Assembly (NCBI RefSeq): GCF_000315625.1
Contig: NW_005434672.1
Span: forward strand, 1,012,310-1,076,309
Source: Guillardia theta CCMP2712
Lineage: Eukaryota; Cryptophyceae; Pyrenomonadales; Geminigeraceae
Direction: 5' to 3'
DNA length: 64,000 nucleotides
A program made the position numbers and the translations under genes. Of this stretch, positions 22,961-34,001 are shown one piece after another (within the stretch, counting starts at the first letter, position 1; each line of letters begins with the position of its first letter). Under the pieces are notes generated by a model. That model ran no database searches and was not told the DNA's origin. It worked only from the letters and a program-made list of their open reading frames with translations.

Positions 22961-24625
22961 TGTTCTTGTTAAAGGACTTGTTCTTAGCAATCTCTCCTTT
23001 TTCTCTTTCTCTGTCCCTCCTTCGCTCTCGCTCTCGCTGTCTCGCCAAGGGGAGGCAGTGTAAGTGCCAATATCAACCTGCCACAAAACTCGTCAAAGCT
23101 CAGTAAATGATCCTTTCGAGAGAAACATCTGATTGCAATGAAGGTTTCATACATTCCAACATTCGAAGCCAATACTAGAATGCTTGTTGAATTCTAGCCT
23201 AGCACATGCTATGCCATGCCTTCGAGCACTCCTACCCATTCTTGTCGACAAGCTCTGATATCTACCTAAGATTCTTCCTTTCGCCACCGCCAAATTATCA
23301 AAAAGCGTTCACAAGGCTGTTTCTTCTAGAGATTGATCCGTTCTCGTACCATCTTCTGTTACCAAAGTCTTTAAATCAATCTAAGCCTCCTTCATTTTTT
23401 CCCTACACCTCAACTCTCCATGCCTATCGCACCCTTCCTTTCACTGAAACATGCATTCCGCTTCGTCGAGTGCCATGTTTTTTGGGGTCTCGTGCTATCT
23501 CCCATAATCGCTGTCTCCTCGTTCGCTTGCATCTTCATGCTCTCCCGCCTTGCTGCCCTACGACGTCGCCATTGCACCCTCCATCAAATGCTGGAGTTTC
23601 ACCTTTCCCCCTTTCATACTACCCTCTTAAAATACCCTACCCCATTCGTTGATCTACCCCCATCCATCTCCTAACCCTGTGAATAGATAACCCACCTAAC
23701 CCTTTGAATCGTCTGATGAATCTATTAGCTATACTACCCTGATCTTCATCTGTAAAAAGTACCCGTACTCATACAGAATTATTGGATTTACCCCTTTTTA
23801 ATAACCCCACCACCCAATCATGATTGAAGTGTGATAGCAGTACCGGTTCTTTTGTATACCCACCCGTACTTTGCACTGTGGCACTAGTACTTGCATCTCC
23901 CCCTCACCCCACCCTCTTCGATTCCCACAAACCCTATCTTGGACTACCCCTGGCATCCCTTTAGTTTCATGACCCCTCAACACCTTCTCCCCATTTTGGA
24001 GGGAGCTTTCAAGCACTTCTTCTATACTCATGGTATCTATTTTTACTATTGAAACAATAGGCAATACTGATATAGTACTTGGGTGGTCATATCAACAGAG
24101 ATAAGTCACAATTACCACCCACCTCTCTACCTATTTTTAGGTACACCAGAGTGTGATACCCCTCAATCTAGGTGGTGGGTCATTTGGACCAAGGACCCCA
24201 CTTATCTACCCCTGATCTATTGGTTTTGATTTAGTAAAGATGACCCGTACTCCCTACTAACCCCTTACCTGAAGTTGGATAGGCACTTGCGACTGTACTC
24301 TCAGTGACGGAGGCCAGGCCGGCCGGATTCGGCAGAGGCCCGGGAAGTTTGAGGATTCCATGCAAGCAAACCAGAGGGAGGGGAAGGGGAAGACGGAGAG
24401 GGAAGGGGAGGAGAGAGCAAGCGAAGCAAAGAGACGAGAAGTAGAAGCTTGTAGAGAAAGCCTCAAAAGAGAAAGGGAGAGGGAAAGTAGAGGAGGAGAG
24501 AGTAGAGGAGTACAGCAGGCGTGCTGTTAGGAGATAACTGCGCTTGAACCAGAAAAATCTGGTGTATCTCCTGATCCTCTTCTGTTATAGCCGCTTGTAC
24601 TCTAAAACGACTATCTCGACTGCAA
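22961..24625. repeat. C-rich, G-poor degenerate tract between the carrier gene and GET4
   Basis: From about 23190 to 24290 the plus strand is rich in CCCTACCC, ACCCCAC and CCACCC words mixed with AT-rich segments. It is the second long example of the tract seen at 3.6 kb. A purine-rich segment (GAGGGGAAGGGGAAGACGG-like) follows at about 24370-24510. No gene is supported. Confidence 0.6.
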
Positions 24626-25949
24626 ATGGATAGAATATCGAAGGTTACTACTTGAGCTGTTATCCATTCAGATCATTTTACTGGCCTAGATCGTGGATGA
24701 AGGGAGATACTATGAAGCTTTGCAACAGTACAAGTCAACCTATTTTCGTTACAAGCTGAGGAACAATCCAGCCACGGTACAATGTCTTCCACCGCATGTT
24801 GTTGAGGATCTCTGAATTGCAATGACCAGATCGACTTGTTGCGATCAGGGGCTGTGAAGTTGTTGGAACACAAGCAGTACGAGGGAGGTTTGGAGCTGGG
24901 CTCTCTGCTTGTGGAGCATCTGGTTAGCGCCGATCCAGCGGCAAGCAGTGATTCTCTCGGAGCTGTAAAGAGCATAGCAGAAGCGTTCTCTGAGTGCAGG
25001 TTGGAAGTTTCTTTCGCTCTTTTGGTCTGGTTGAACCTGACATGTTGATGATAGCGGAGCGGAGGGACACCAAGTTCAGTATCTGACCAGAGCGATCAAA
25101 TGGAGCAAAGGAACGCGAGAGAGCAAGGTGAGCATGTATGCAGATGCCACTTCATTCGTGAACGCTGGGCGCCGGTGTTGGTAGAGTGTGGGCGACGCAA
25201 CTTTGCACCAGTACATTGCGGAGGCCTACCTCGTGAGGTGGTCTAGTACTGCTGATAGCAAGTGACCCGTTGCTGGCAGAAACTGAACAACCTGCCCCTT
25301 GCGCACATGCACTTTGCATGCGGGAATGATCCCAAACGTTTTGCAACTCTCCTGAGAGCCATGAGCTCCGAGTGCAGAGGAGAGGAACAGGTAGCTGATT
25401 GCCTGCTCCTGTCTGTTTGACCTCCGCTAGGATCTTGTATGGGCCCGTGCTATCCTACAATCCCTTTGCGCTAAGAACCTTGAACTTGCCGTTGGCTTGC
25501 TCGAAGAAAGCATGAAGACGGTGGGTGTTGCTGATGAAACTTTGTGGCGTTGTGAAATGCAGGGAAATAACATCGAGTTCAGGAAAATTCGTCTCTAAAT
25601 GTCCGGAGTGTCTGGGAATCAAGAGCTATCGCAACAGCAAACTTTGACTTTCTCCGTTTTCTGGTTTTGGCATGTCAGAAGAGAAGTTTAAAACTGTTCG
25701 ACAAGCTGACGGTATTGTAAATGCTGTTCTCATCTGTTAATGATTTTGCGGTTTCTCAGTATGAATATGAAGAAAATATTCAAAGGGATCCAATGTTTGC
25801 AGATTATGTGGAAAAGATAGGAGAGATTTTCTGCAATCACCCTCCAAGAGTAAAGATGGGTAAACAATCTAGATGTGACATTGCGAATTTTTTGACATCT
25901 CGTAGGATTTCCGGGGTTTTTGAATTCACTCTTTGGGGGTCTACAGTGA
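24626..25949 (+). CDS. GET4: GET4 (TRC35) homologue
   Basis: GET4 is the cytosolic scaffold of the pathway that hands tail-anchored membrane proteins to GET3 for ER insertion. Exon 1 is 24626-24643 (MDRISK), followed by a 46-bp intron and IVDEGRYYEALQQYKSTYFRYK, matching the YYEAHQMYRTLFFRY block of animal GET4. Later exons read IDLLRSGAVKLLEHKQY, YLTRAIKWSKG, VGDATLHQYIAEAYL, KLNNLPLAHMHFACGND, DLVWARAILQSLCAKN, a block with NFDFLRFLVLACQKRSLKLFDKL, and YEYEENIQRDPMFADYVEKIGEIF. The last splice gives MGFPGFLNSLFGGLQ and a stop at 25947-25949, close to the human LLGNLLTSLMG ending. The protein is roughly 310 aa with about eight to nine short exons. One or two middle exon borders near 25570-25650 are uncertain. 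Confidence 0.88.
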
Positions 25950-26048
25950 TTCAAATCCAATCAATGAAGATTTCAACAAAAACATGAACAAGGATTTCAC
26001 ATGTCTTTATTCGTGACGCCGCTGTAGAAATCAATCACCATTACATCA

Positions 26049-27508
26049 TCAAATGACGTAATGGGGGCCACGTACAAAAGTCTTGACACGAGAGAAGTTC
26101 ATCATATTTTCCTTGTCAGTTTGATACATCTGCACCTCCTTGTAGTGATACTTGGGCATGTTTGTCTCCTTGAGTGCTGCGGGCCTTGAGCTCACCGAGT
26201 GGCTCGAGACCACCTGTAAAGGAATGCTCCTCGACTCCGTGCTGCTCGACGAGGGCGCGAAATTTAACCTTGCTGAGCTCGTGTAGGAGGAGAGCTGTCG
26301 GTGGTTGTCAACGTTCATGTAGGATATCGGCATGCCCGTCGGGTGAATGATGGGCTGGTTGAAGCTCTTTGTTCCAGGCTCAGAGATGTCAGAAGCATCT
26401 GTGCGACAAGAGGAGTAGGGGCTGATGGAGATGGTTCGTTGACTCGGCTGCTCTGATGCAATCAAACTGATCACCTTCTTGCTCTCGCTGTGCACAAGGT
26501 CTCCAGCGGCGGGCTTCGGGGACGTATGCGGGGAGCCGGGTGAAGTTGAATTGTGCGACGGAGGTTCTGTGCCTGCTTTCCCTCTCTCATGCTTCTCGTC
26601 ACAGCTAGCGGAACTTTCAAAGGCAAACCCAGACTTGAGCCTCAGGGGTTCTTCCAATCCACTCAAGCACGAAGAGGCGCAGGCCTTGTCGAATGAGGTT
26701 TCCCTTGCATGGAAATTTTCTTTGTGAAAGCTCTCTGTCTTGGTTTCTTTCATCGAGTGATCTGCAAAGGACAGTTCCGTCAAGTTACCCACCATTTCCT
26801 GCGTTGAGTAGAGTGAAACGGCTTGAAGTGGAGAGTAATTGTTGACAGAGACGTGTACACTTTCTCCTTCTGAGACCGTATCATTGGGCTGATGAATATC
26901 GGATGGTCTTGCCTTGATCAAATCATTTGCCTCTCCTTTCCTGTCTCTGTCTTCATACAGCACCTTGTCCACGTGCGCTAAAGTAGAATCGATTCGTTCC
27001 AGGAGCTTTCGAACAGCACTCGGACTGCACTTTTGTGAGATGAGATCTGCATTCTTGATCTCATCTAGTTTTTCAATGTGTGATGACATCAGGGATTGCA
27101 GTGATTGAATCAAAGACTCGTGCACGTTCTTGTACATTGACACTCTCTTCAGTTCGTCCTGAAAATTCAAATTTTACCATGGAGCATAATCCTCCTCTGT
27201 TCATTTGATCTTGGCATTGGGCAAGTGGGTTTAAGTGGTAAACATGCTTGCATCATATGCAAAGGTTACTGAGATTTGTGATCGACAACTGTTATCAGCA
27301 CACCAATCAATCTGCCACCGGAACGTGCATATCGAGAACGGGGGTGACCGCTGTCTAGTCTAGTAAACACTGATTTCTTTGTGGTTCAAGTTTCATCTTC
27401 CAATCCAACACGAGTTGTGTACAGCACAACGATCGCACATGCTGCCATGTTTCTTACCTCCAGGTCTTCGATCTTCTCCTTCGCTCTCCGGAGCTCTGCT
27501 TCCGACAT
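26049..27508 (-). CDS. Serine-rich protein of unknown function with N-terminal coiled coil
   Basis: Not recognised. Two exons join in phase on the minus strand: 27458-27508 (MSEAELRRAKEKIEDLE) and 26049-27158, separated by a roughly 300-bp intron, giving 386 aa. Residues 1-75 form a heptad-like helix (EDELKRVSMYKNVHESLIQS, then HIEKLDEIKNA). The rest is low in order-promoting residues and rich in Ser, Thr, Pro and Lys, with SP and TSP sites (STSPGSPHTSPKPAAG) that could be phosphorylated. It ends VKTFVRGPHYVI. No signal peptide or membrane segment. The stop lies 100 bp from the GET4 stop, tail to tail. It may be a cytoskeletal or scaffold protein, but that is a guess. Confidence 0.7.
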
Positions 27509-27589
27509 GGCGCGCAGCTTGAGCGGCGAGGTTCGGGCCAGCAAGGAAGGGCAGATTGAATTTCAGCCCGCGGGACCTACCGCAAGTCA

Positions 27590-28965
27590 ACGGAAGGGCA
27601 GGGGCTGCCGGTAGCCGCTTATTAGTGACTAGTGACTCGGCCCGCCGCCGTTTTATGCCCGGGACCCGGACTGGAGGCCGTTAGGTGACCCAGTGACTGA
27701 AACGCCGGTCGGCGGCGACGGCACGGTACGGTCACCGCGGCCGCGCCGGGCCGTCACACTGACTCCCGTCCGGCGATCGGCGCCAATTTGCCGGCCCGGG
27801 CCGGGGCCACAGCCGCCGGGCAGTCCGGCGCCCCGCCGGGGCCGGCCCGGGGGCCCCCGGGCCCGACCGTTCGGCGTCGGCGGAACTTCGGAAGTTGATC
27901 GGACGGCCCGGTCACTGGCAGTCACTCGGAGGGTGCCGATCGTCACTTCGGGGGCGGCCCGTGGCACGCCGGGCCCGTGTGCCACGTTGACTGCCGCCCG
28001 GTCTGGCGGCCCGGCCCGGCCGGGCCGCCCCGTTCACGGTTTACCGTACCCCGGGCCGGCGCCGCCGGAGCCTCGGAGTAGCACTGAACACTGAGTGGCG
28101 GTGTGGCGACCCGATCCGACGCCGGCGGCGCCGCAGCCCCGGTCCGGCCCGGCGGCCGCCGCCCGGCGGCGGCCGGCACACCGTGCCTTCCGGCCGCGGG
28201 GCCGGCAGATCGTTCGGAGCTTCGGCCCGTCACCCCGCCGCCGGCGCCCCGGGCCGGGCCGGCCCCGGCGGCCCCCGTGCGGCCGGCCCACACACGGCCG
28301 TACAGTCACAAGTTCCAAGTTCGTGGCGGCATTGAGTTGCCCCGGCGTTGGGTGGCACCCGGCGGGCCCCGGACTCTCACGCCACGGTGGGACCGTCGGC
28401 CCCCGGGCGCCCCGGCCCGGGGGGGGGGGGCGGCCCGGTTCCCGGAGTCCTCCGGACTCCGGGAGTCCGGACTGGACGGTCCGATCCGACTACGGTCCGA
28501 TCTCACTGAGCCTACAGCGCGGCCGGGGCCAGCACTGCGGCAATGGCACCGTGTGGCACTCAGCCGCCGGTGACTGCCGCGCAGTCGCGGGCGGGCCCGG
28601 AGCCTGTGTGACCGGGCCGCGGCCCGCCAGCCTCGGCTCCCGGACTCGTCCCGGCGGCGTACCACAGCGGCGGCCCGGCCTGCGGACCGGCGTCCCGGCG
28701 GCGTACCACAGCCGGGCGGCCCGGCCGCCGCCGCGGTCACTCAGTGACGGTCGGACCGTTACGCCCCCCGGCCGCCCGCCCGCTCAGTGCGGCCGCCGCG
28801 AGCGCCCGGCCGCCGGTCGCGAGCCCGAGCCGGGGACCGTACTCGGGATGCGGCTCGGCCCGGACTCAGCATGTACGGTGACCGTACGGTACTTATTACT
28901 TACTTACCAGTACTAGCTGAGTAAAAGGAAGCCGGTACTCCGACGGCAAAGCCCGTGCCCGTGCC
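27590..28965. other. GC-rich palindromic-word island B (about 1.4 kb)
   Basis: The longest and most extreme GC-rich stretch in the window. It is made of CCGG, GGCC, GCCGCC, CGGTCC and GTACGG words, with A and T confined to short motifs such as GTAC, CAGTGAC and ACTCAGTG. Both strands are open for long distances because stop codons are rare, so the 273-aa and smaller ORFs are not called. It ends in a short CCCGTG tandem at about 28950-28968. It separates the 26-27.5 kb gene from the CENP-B-type ORF cluster. Confidence 0.75.
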
Positions 28966-29146
28966 CGTGCCGTTTTACCGTGCCAGCCTGTGATCGGACA
29001 GAAGTAACCGAGTCAACTTATAACCGTGAACAATTTCCCACAACGCTTGACGCTGAAAAGCCGGAGCCTTGGATGTAGTAAAATTTAAAACTCGTTTCCG
29101 TTGAACTTCAAGGTCAGCGCAGATCACGCCACCGCGTTCTGAGGTC

Positions 29147-30058
29147 ATGGACAATCGCAGCCAAATCCGACCTATTTTAAAGAAGTCAAGGCCGACCTCT
29201 TGCTCCAAGTTCACACAAGACTCCATGATGCAGCACAACGATGATGATTCTGATTGTGAGTGGCTCCCCTCTCCCCTCGATGCCCTCTACTTCCTCCCCT
29301 CCCATCCCGCTATCCCTGATCCCCTCCCCTCCCCTGACCCCTGGAGCTCTCCCGACGACCTCTGGTCCCCTTTCGACCAGCCAGCCTTCGACCAGCCAGC
29401 CTCGCAAGACTCCGAGCCTCTCCAGCTCATCCTCCACGACCCAAGCGAGGAGACGCCCGACCCAGAGCCAGTCTTCCCTGCCCCAGTGCTGACCCGGCCT
29501 TGCCTCCCGCTACCCCGGCCTTGTCTTCCCCCGTCCCCGGCGGCTCCTGCTCGGGCCATCATGCTCCTCGAGCCTCTGCCTGATCGCCGGAGCTCCTCCT
29601 CCCCCGCCTTCCTCCCCTCCAAGCTCACCCTCGGCCAGAAGCTCGACATCGTCCGCCGCAGCGAGGCCCCCAAGCACGACCTCGACTACCGCTCCCCGTC
29701 AGAGCTGGCGCGCATGTACGGCAAGAGCCGGTCGTCCATCTCCAAGATCCTCAGGCCCTCCTACGTCGGGAGGCTCAAGCAGCTTGCGGCCAGCGGCGTG
29801 TCGACGGACATCAGGCGGAGCACGAGCACGCTGCACCCGGAGCTGGAGCGGCGGATCCACGAGTACGTGGTGAGGACGGCGAGGGGAGCGAACTGGCGGC
29901 AGGAGGTGTGCAGGTACGCGGAGAGGGTAGCGGAGGAGCTAGGGGTGGAGGGCTTCAAGGCGAGCTTGAACTGGTATCATCGCTTCATCGCGAGGCACTC
30001 GCTGAGGAGCGAGCCAGCGGCGGCGGCAAGGAAGAGGAGGGGAGCATGGAGCTACTGA
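29147..30058 (+). CDS. CENP-B-type DNA-binding protein, copy 1
   Basis: A 303-aa ORF. The N-terminal half is acidic and proline-rich with repeats (FDQPAFDQPA, PRPCLPLPRPCLP). Residues about 165-215 form a CENP-B N-terminal-like helix-turn-helix (LTLGQKLDIVRRSEAP, then ELARMYGKSRSSISKIL). Residues about 235-295 form a second CENP-B/Tc5-type helix-turn-helix (LHPELERRIHEYVVRTA, then RVAEELGVEGFKASLNWYHRFIARHS). There is no DDE nuclease domain, so it resembles the DNA-binding half of a pogo/Tigger transposase or a CENP-B relative. Copy 2 is nearly identical from the internal Met (about 29228) to the stop. The start at 29147 adds about 27 residues absent from copy 2. Function is not known; site-specific DNA binding is inferred. 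Confidence 0.7.
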   Translation: MDNRSQIRPILKKSRPTSCSKFTQDSMMQHNDDDSDCEWLPSPLDALYFLPSHPAIPDPLPSPDPWSSPDDLWSPFDQPAFDQPASQDSEPLQLILHDPSEETPDPEPVFPAPVLTRPCLPLPRPCLPPSPAAPARAIMLLEPLPDRRSSSSPAFLPSKLTLGQKLDIVRRSEAPKHDLDYRSPSELARMYGKSRSSISKILRPSYVGRLKQLAASGVSTDIRRSTSTLHPELERRIHEYVVRTARGANWRQEVCRYAERVAEELGVEGFKASLNWYHRFIARHSLRSEPAAAARKRRGAWSY

Positions 30059-30629
30059 ATGGATCAAGGAGAAGGCATTCGTTCAAGGAGTTGCCGTTTG
30101 AGCCATGTTGTTTTTTCCATTGCAAAAAGCCAAGGTGTATTATAGGTGTCTGAGAGATAGATATTCTTTATTAAAGAGGGAACAGGGAAGGACACAGAGA
30201 TTAAATATTTGTGAACTCTCAGCACGTGTTATGATCTGTGCTCGATACTGATACATTCCTGCATATCAGGGACAATATGTGAACTAACTGATGGCGTCTG
30301 TATAGCTCGTTGAGATGAACCGTAGCTTGATAGGAATGGAATGAAATAATTGAAAAATCCATGAAGACTGCAATGATAGATAAAAATAGAGACTTTCGAC
30401 AAGCAGCTTGCAGAGAAATGCATTTAGTAAAAAAGAGGAAAAAAAAAGGAAAAAAGGAAAAAAAGAATTGAAGATTGCTGACGGTCGATGACTGCATGTT
30501 TTACTACAGGTGACAACGGTGACTTTTTAGATAGTAATATGGTCATTGCAAGGTCATATCCATTCACCGCCAACCACGCACGAGTATATACATCCGCTGT
30601 CCTCGAGCTAACAGCACCTCATCCACAAG

Positions 30630-31463
30630 ATGCAGCACAACGATGATGGTTCTGATTGTGAGTGGCTCCCCTCTCCCCTCGATGCCCTCTACTTCCTCCC
30701 CTCCCATCCCGCTATCCCTGATCCCCTCCCCTCCCCTGACCCCTGGAGCTCTCCCGACGACCTCTGGTCCCCTTTCGACCAGCCAGCCTTCGACCAGCCA
30801 GCCTCGCAAGACTCCGAGCCTCTCCAGCTCATCCTCCACGACCCAAGCGAGGAGACGCCCGACCCAGAGCCAGTCTTCCCTGCCCCAGTGCTGACCCGGC
30901 CTTGCTTCCCGCTACCCCGGCCTTGTCTTCCTGTCCAGTCCCCGGCGGCTCCTGCTCGGGCCATCATGCTCCTCGAGCCTCTGCCTGATCGCCGGAGCTC
31001 CTCTTCCCCCGCCTTCCTCCCCTCCAAGCTCACCCTCGGCCAGAAGCTCGACATCGTCCGCCGCAGCGAGGCCCCCAAGCACGACCTCGACTACCGCTCC
31101 CCGTCAGAGCTGGCGCACATGTACGGCAAGAGCCGGTCGTCCATCTCCAAGATCCTCAGGCCCTCCTACGTCGGGAGGCTCAAGCAGCTTGCGGCCAGCG
31201 GCGTGTCGACGGACATCAGGCGGAGCACGAGCACGCTGCACCCGGAGCTGGAGCGGCGGATCCACGAGTACGTGGTGAGGACGGCGAGGGGGGCGAACTG
31301 GCGGCAGGAGGTGTGCAGGTACGCGGAGAGGGTAGCGGAGGAGCTAGGGGTGGAGGGCTTCAAGGCGAGCTTGAACTGGTATCATCGCTTCATCGCGAGG
31401 CACTCGCTGAGGAGCGAGCCAGCGGCGGCGGCAAGGAAGAGGAGGGGAGCATGGAGCTACTGA
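30630..31463 (+). CDS. CENP-B-type DNA-binding protein, copy 2
   Basis: A 277-aa intronless ORF nearly identical in nucleotide sequence to copy 1, with only a few substitutions and one 3-bp insertion in the proline-rich part (RPCLPVQSP against RPCLPPSP). Both helix-turn-helix domains are intact. Similarity to copy 1 begins at the ATG (ATGCAGCACAACGATGATG) and ends at the stop codon (GCTACTGAA); flanks on both sides are unrelated. Substitutions are few at silent sites too, so the copy is recent. It could be a retrocopy or a product of short-segment duplication. No target-site duplication or poly(A) was recognised. Confidence 0.7.
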   Translation: MQHNDDGSDCEWLPSPLDALYFLPSHPAIPDPLPSPDPWSSPDDLWSPFDQPAFDQPASQDSEPLQLILHDPSEETPDPEPVFPAPVLTRPCFPLPRPCLPVQSPAAPARAIMLLEPLPDRRSSSSPAFLPSKLTLGQKLDIVRRSEAPKHDLDYRSPSELAHMYGKSRSSISKILRPSYVGRLKQLAASGVSTDIRRSTSTLHPELERRIHEYVVRTARGANWRQEVCRYAERVAEELGVEGFKASLNWYHRFIARHSLRSEPAAAARKRRGAWSY

Positions 31464-34001
31464 AGGGTTTAAAATGCGATATTTCGACAAAGCCCATGGA
31501 TATATGTTCGTGGTGTACCAACGCTGTCTGGATGGAGGAGATGGAGGCAGACAGGAAGGCTTCGAGCACTACAGACGATTTATGCGTTCTTCGTACTACA
31601 AAGCGTTGACATTTTTTCGCAAACTGAGGCTGTATGTCAGTAAAGTTTGAAAGAGATACCTTTCCTTTGCATTCACTCACAATAATAATGATGTTGATCT
31701 TCGAAGATTACATGGATTATCGCAACCAGAGCTTGTATTGTATTGATGCAGGGTGGGGTGGTCTGTCCGTGACACCCCCACCTCCATTTTTTCTTTGAAA
31801 AGCTGGGATGAGGTGGGTGGTTCGATTGATAGGGTGTTACAAAACTAACCTAGCATGATCCCGTACAAAAATGATCCTCAAGCACTCTCTCTCCTGCTCG
31901 TTTCTTTCCAATTTTCAAAGCTGGATGCGTCATGGTACCTCTAGCAAGCGACTGACTGAAAGGATGGGGCAGAGGGGAGGTCTGGGAGGTCTAGCCCCAG
32001 CAGCCCATGTGCAGAACTTTCATTACAGTGCATCGAAAATGACAAGATGAATGAACAAATGTGTCGTATACTTCACAAAGAAATGAAGAAAGAACGCAGA
32101 GAGCTACAACAGAGAAATCTCTAGTTTACTTTACGGAACCCACTAACAAACACCGCTCGTGCTGCGCATAACGTGTCCATTGAGATAGAGTTTATCCGAA
32201 AGAAAAAGTATCCTTGACGTCCAGATCTTCATAGATTCAACAAAAAGAATACATTCCATTGTCAATCGAACCGCAAAAGCCCAAGTTTCCTGGCTGCTGC
32301 CTCATCTCGTCTTTCCCTTTTCTTCTTCATCAACCATGTAAACCTCCCTGCTCCCCTCCTCTTGCCGCTGCCGCTGGCTCGCTCCTCAGCGTACCTGCAC
32401 ACCTCCTGCCGCCAGTTCGCTCCCCTCGCCGTCCTCACCACGTACTCGTGGATCCGCCGCTCCAGCTCCGGGTGCAGCGTGCTCGTGCTCCGCCTGATGT
32501 CCGTCGACACGCCGCTGGCCGCAAGCTGCTTGAGCACTCTTGCCGTAAATGCGCGCCAGTACGTTGGGCGTTTCAAGGCAAATCTAGTACTTAGAGATGC
32601 GGATTGCTTTTGCGGCTGATCGAGATTAGTTTGCAGTTCAACATCTCTATTATACATTTCTTGTTATCATACTGTACTCGTACACAGCGCCCTGAAGCAA
32701 TCATATGGACCTTGCTGTCGTGAGAGATCAGGACGGAACGAGCATATCATCCGAGACTCTTTAAAGAGGAGGACGGTTGAAGTTTCTTCGGAAATAGATT
32801 CACGGATCACGGGCAGTCATGCTGCAAGATTTTGGGTTCAAGGGACTTCGTTGTTTATAACTCGTCTCACTCCAGTCATCTCCTCTCATCGACTCCTTGG
32901 CTGGCCTCCGCAAACCACCCACCCTACTAATTTTGAAACATCAGTCGGAATAAGGGGTACTGCAGACAAACTGACTGTGGCCACTTGCCCTTCGTTCCCG
33001 TATCCTCTCCTCTGATCCCGGGCCACTCTTGATCCAGACAGCTCGCGTCCTCTTTCCCCCTACAGCACACCTTCTCTCCTCATTGTTCCTTTCCCAATGT
33101 CAATGAGCTCACCAACATGGATGCGTCATGGGCCCTCTAGCAAGCGACTGATTGGTCGTTCACATACGGCTTGAGTAGGAATGCATACTGATAGGATGGG
33201 GCAACGGGAAAGTCAGGGAGGTCTAGCACGAGCAGCTCATGCCGAGGACATGTAATCCTCTTAGATCAACGTCGAATGAAAGGAAGGGGGTTGGTTGTAA
33301 CCGTTCAAGGCAATTACGGGTCCGAATAAGAAATCTCGCTAGGATTATGAGCATGCCATAGATCAAGGCGATCAACGACTTACCAGTACAAATACAATCA
33401 CGGGTGTCACAACCACGCAGGTCAATTGGGCAGCCACTTACATACATCCAGCAAATCTTCAGATCAACTTTGTTCTTTTTCAACGGCTGCATGAGTATGG
33501 GCCGATATAAATGATGTTGCCTGCGACGGAGAGAACAGCTAAAGGAAGTCATCGATTCAAATCATCACCTTCCAAACCAATATCTTGTTGGGTAAGGTAC
33601 CATCGTCAAAAGAAGCTCTCGAAGCTGATGACAGAGCGAGGAAAACAACGTGAGAATTATCGCAACACTGACCCTTTTGTCAGGACACAATCATTACAAT
33701 CATGACAAGGTTGGAGAGTTGACAATTTTTGTTGTTGAATCATGTATTTTAGAGACAAATGTTTCTTGTAATTCAATGTACTTTAGAGACAAGAAAATTT
33801 CAAAGTTGTTGGGGAAAATCCTGGATCGGAACAGTATGAATCGGATCAACTGAGCTGATTAGATGCATAACGAAGAATCTTGAACGTTCAGATACGTCCA
33901 CCAGAAAAAACTCAACGCCCGCAATAAAGGTAAGAAATCAACCCAGAAGGCTATCCGACACTAAAATCCTGCTCATTGAAGACGAAAATCGGACATTTGA
34001 A
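31464..34001. other. Region between CENP-B-type copies, no other supported gene
   Basis: Apart from the decayed copy 4 (32355-32561), only short AT-balanced ORFs are seen. Two segments share the phrase CTAGCAAGCGACTGA followed by GATGGGGCA (about 31942-31970 and 33137-33205), which suggests an older local duplication. Confidence 0.4.
32262..32657 (-). pseudogene. CENP-B-type ORF, truncated copy 4
   Basis: Homology to copies 1-3 covers about 32355-32561 on the minus strand. It starts inside the first helix-turn-helix (CTGGCGCGCAT), skips the segment encoding RSSISKILRPSYVGR, resumes at LKQLAASGVSTDIRRS, and loses the segment from RVAEELG to ARHSL before resuming at ERASGSGKR. Both gaps are flanked by short matching sequence (GAG; GC(T/G)GAG). 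The joined frame stays open for 131 aa but both DNA-binding domains are broken, so it is called a pseudogene. Confidence 0.65.

Noticed and set aside
27693-28916. Long ORFs on both strands in GC island B
   Set aside because: They are open only because the sequence lacks A/T-rich stop codons; several frames are open at once and the proteins are low-complexity Pro/Gly/Arg with no domain.
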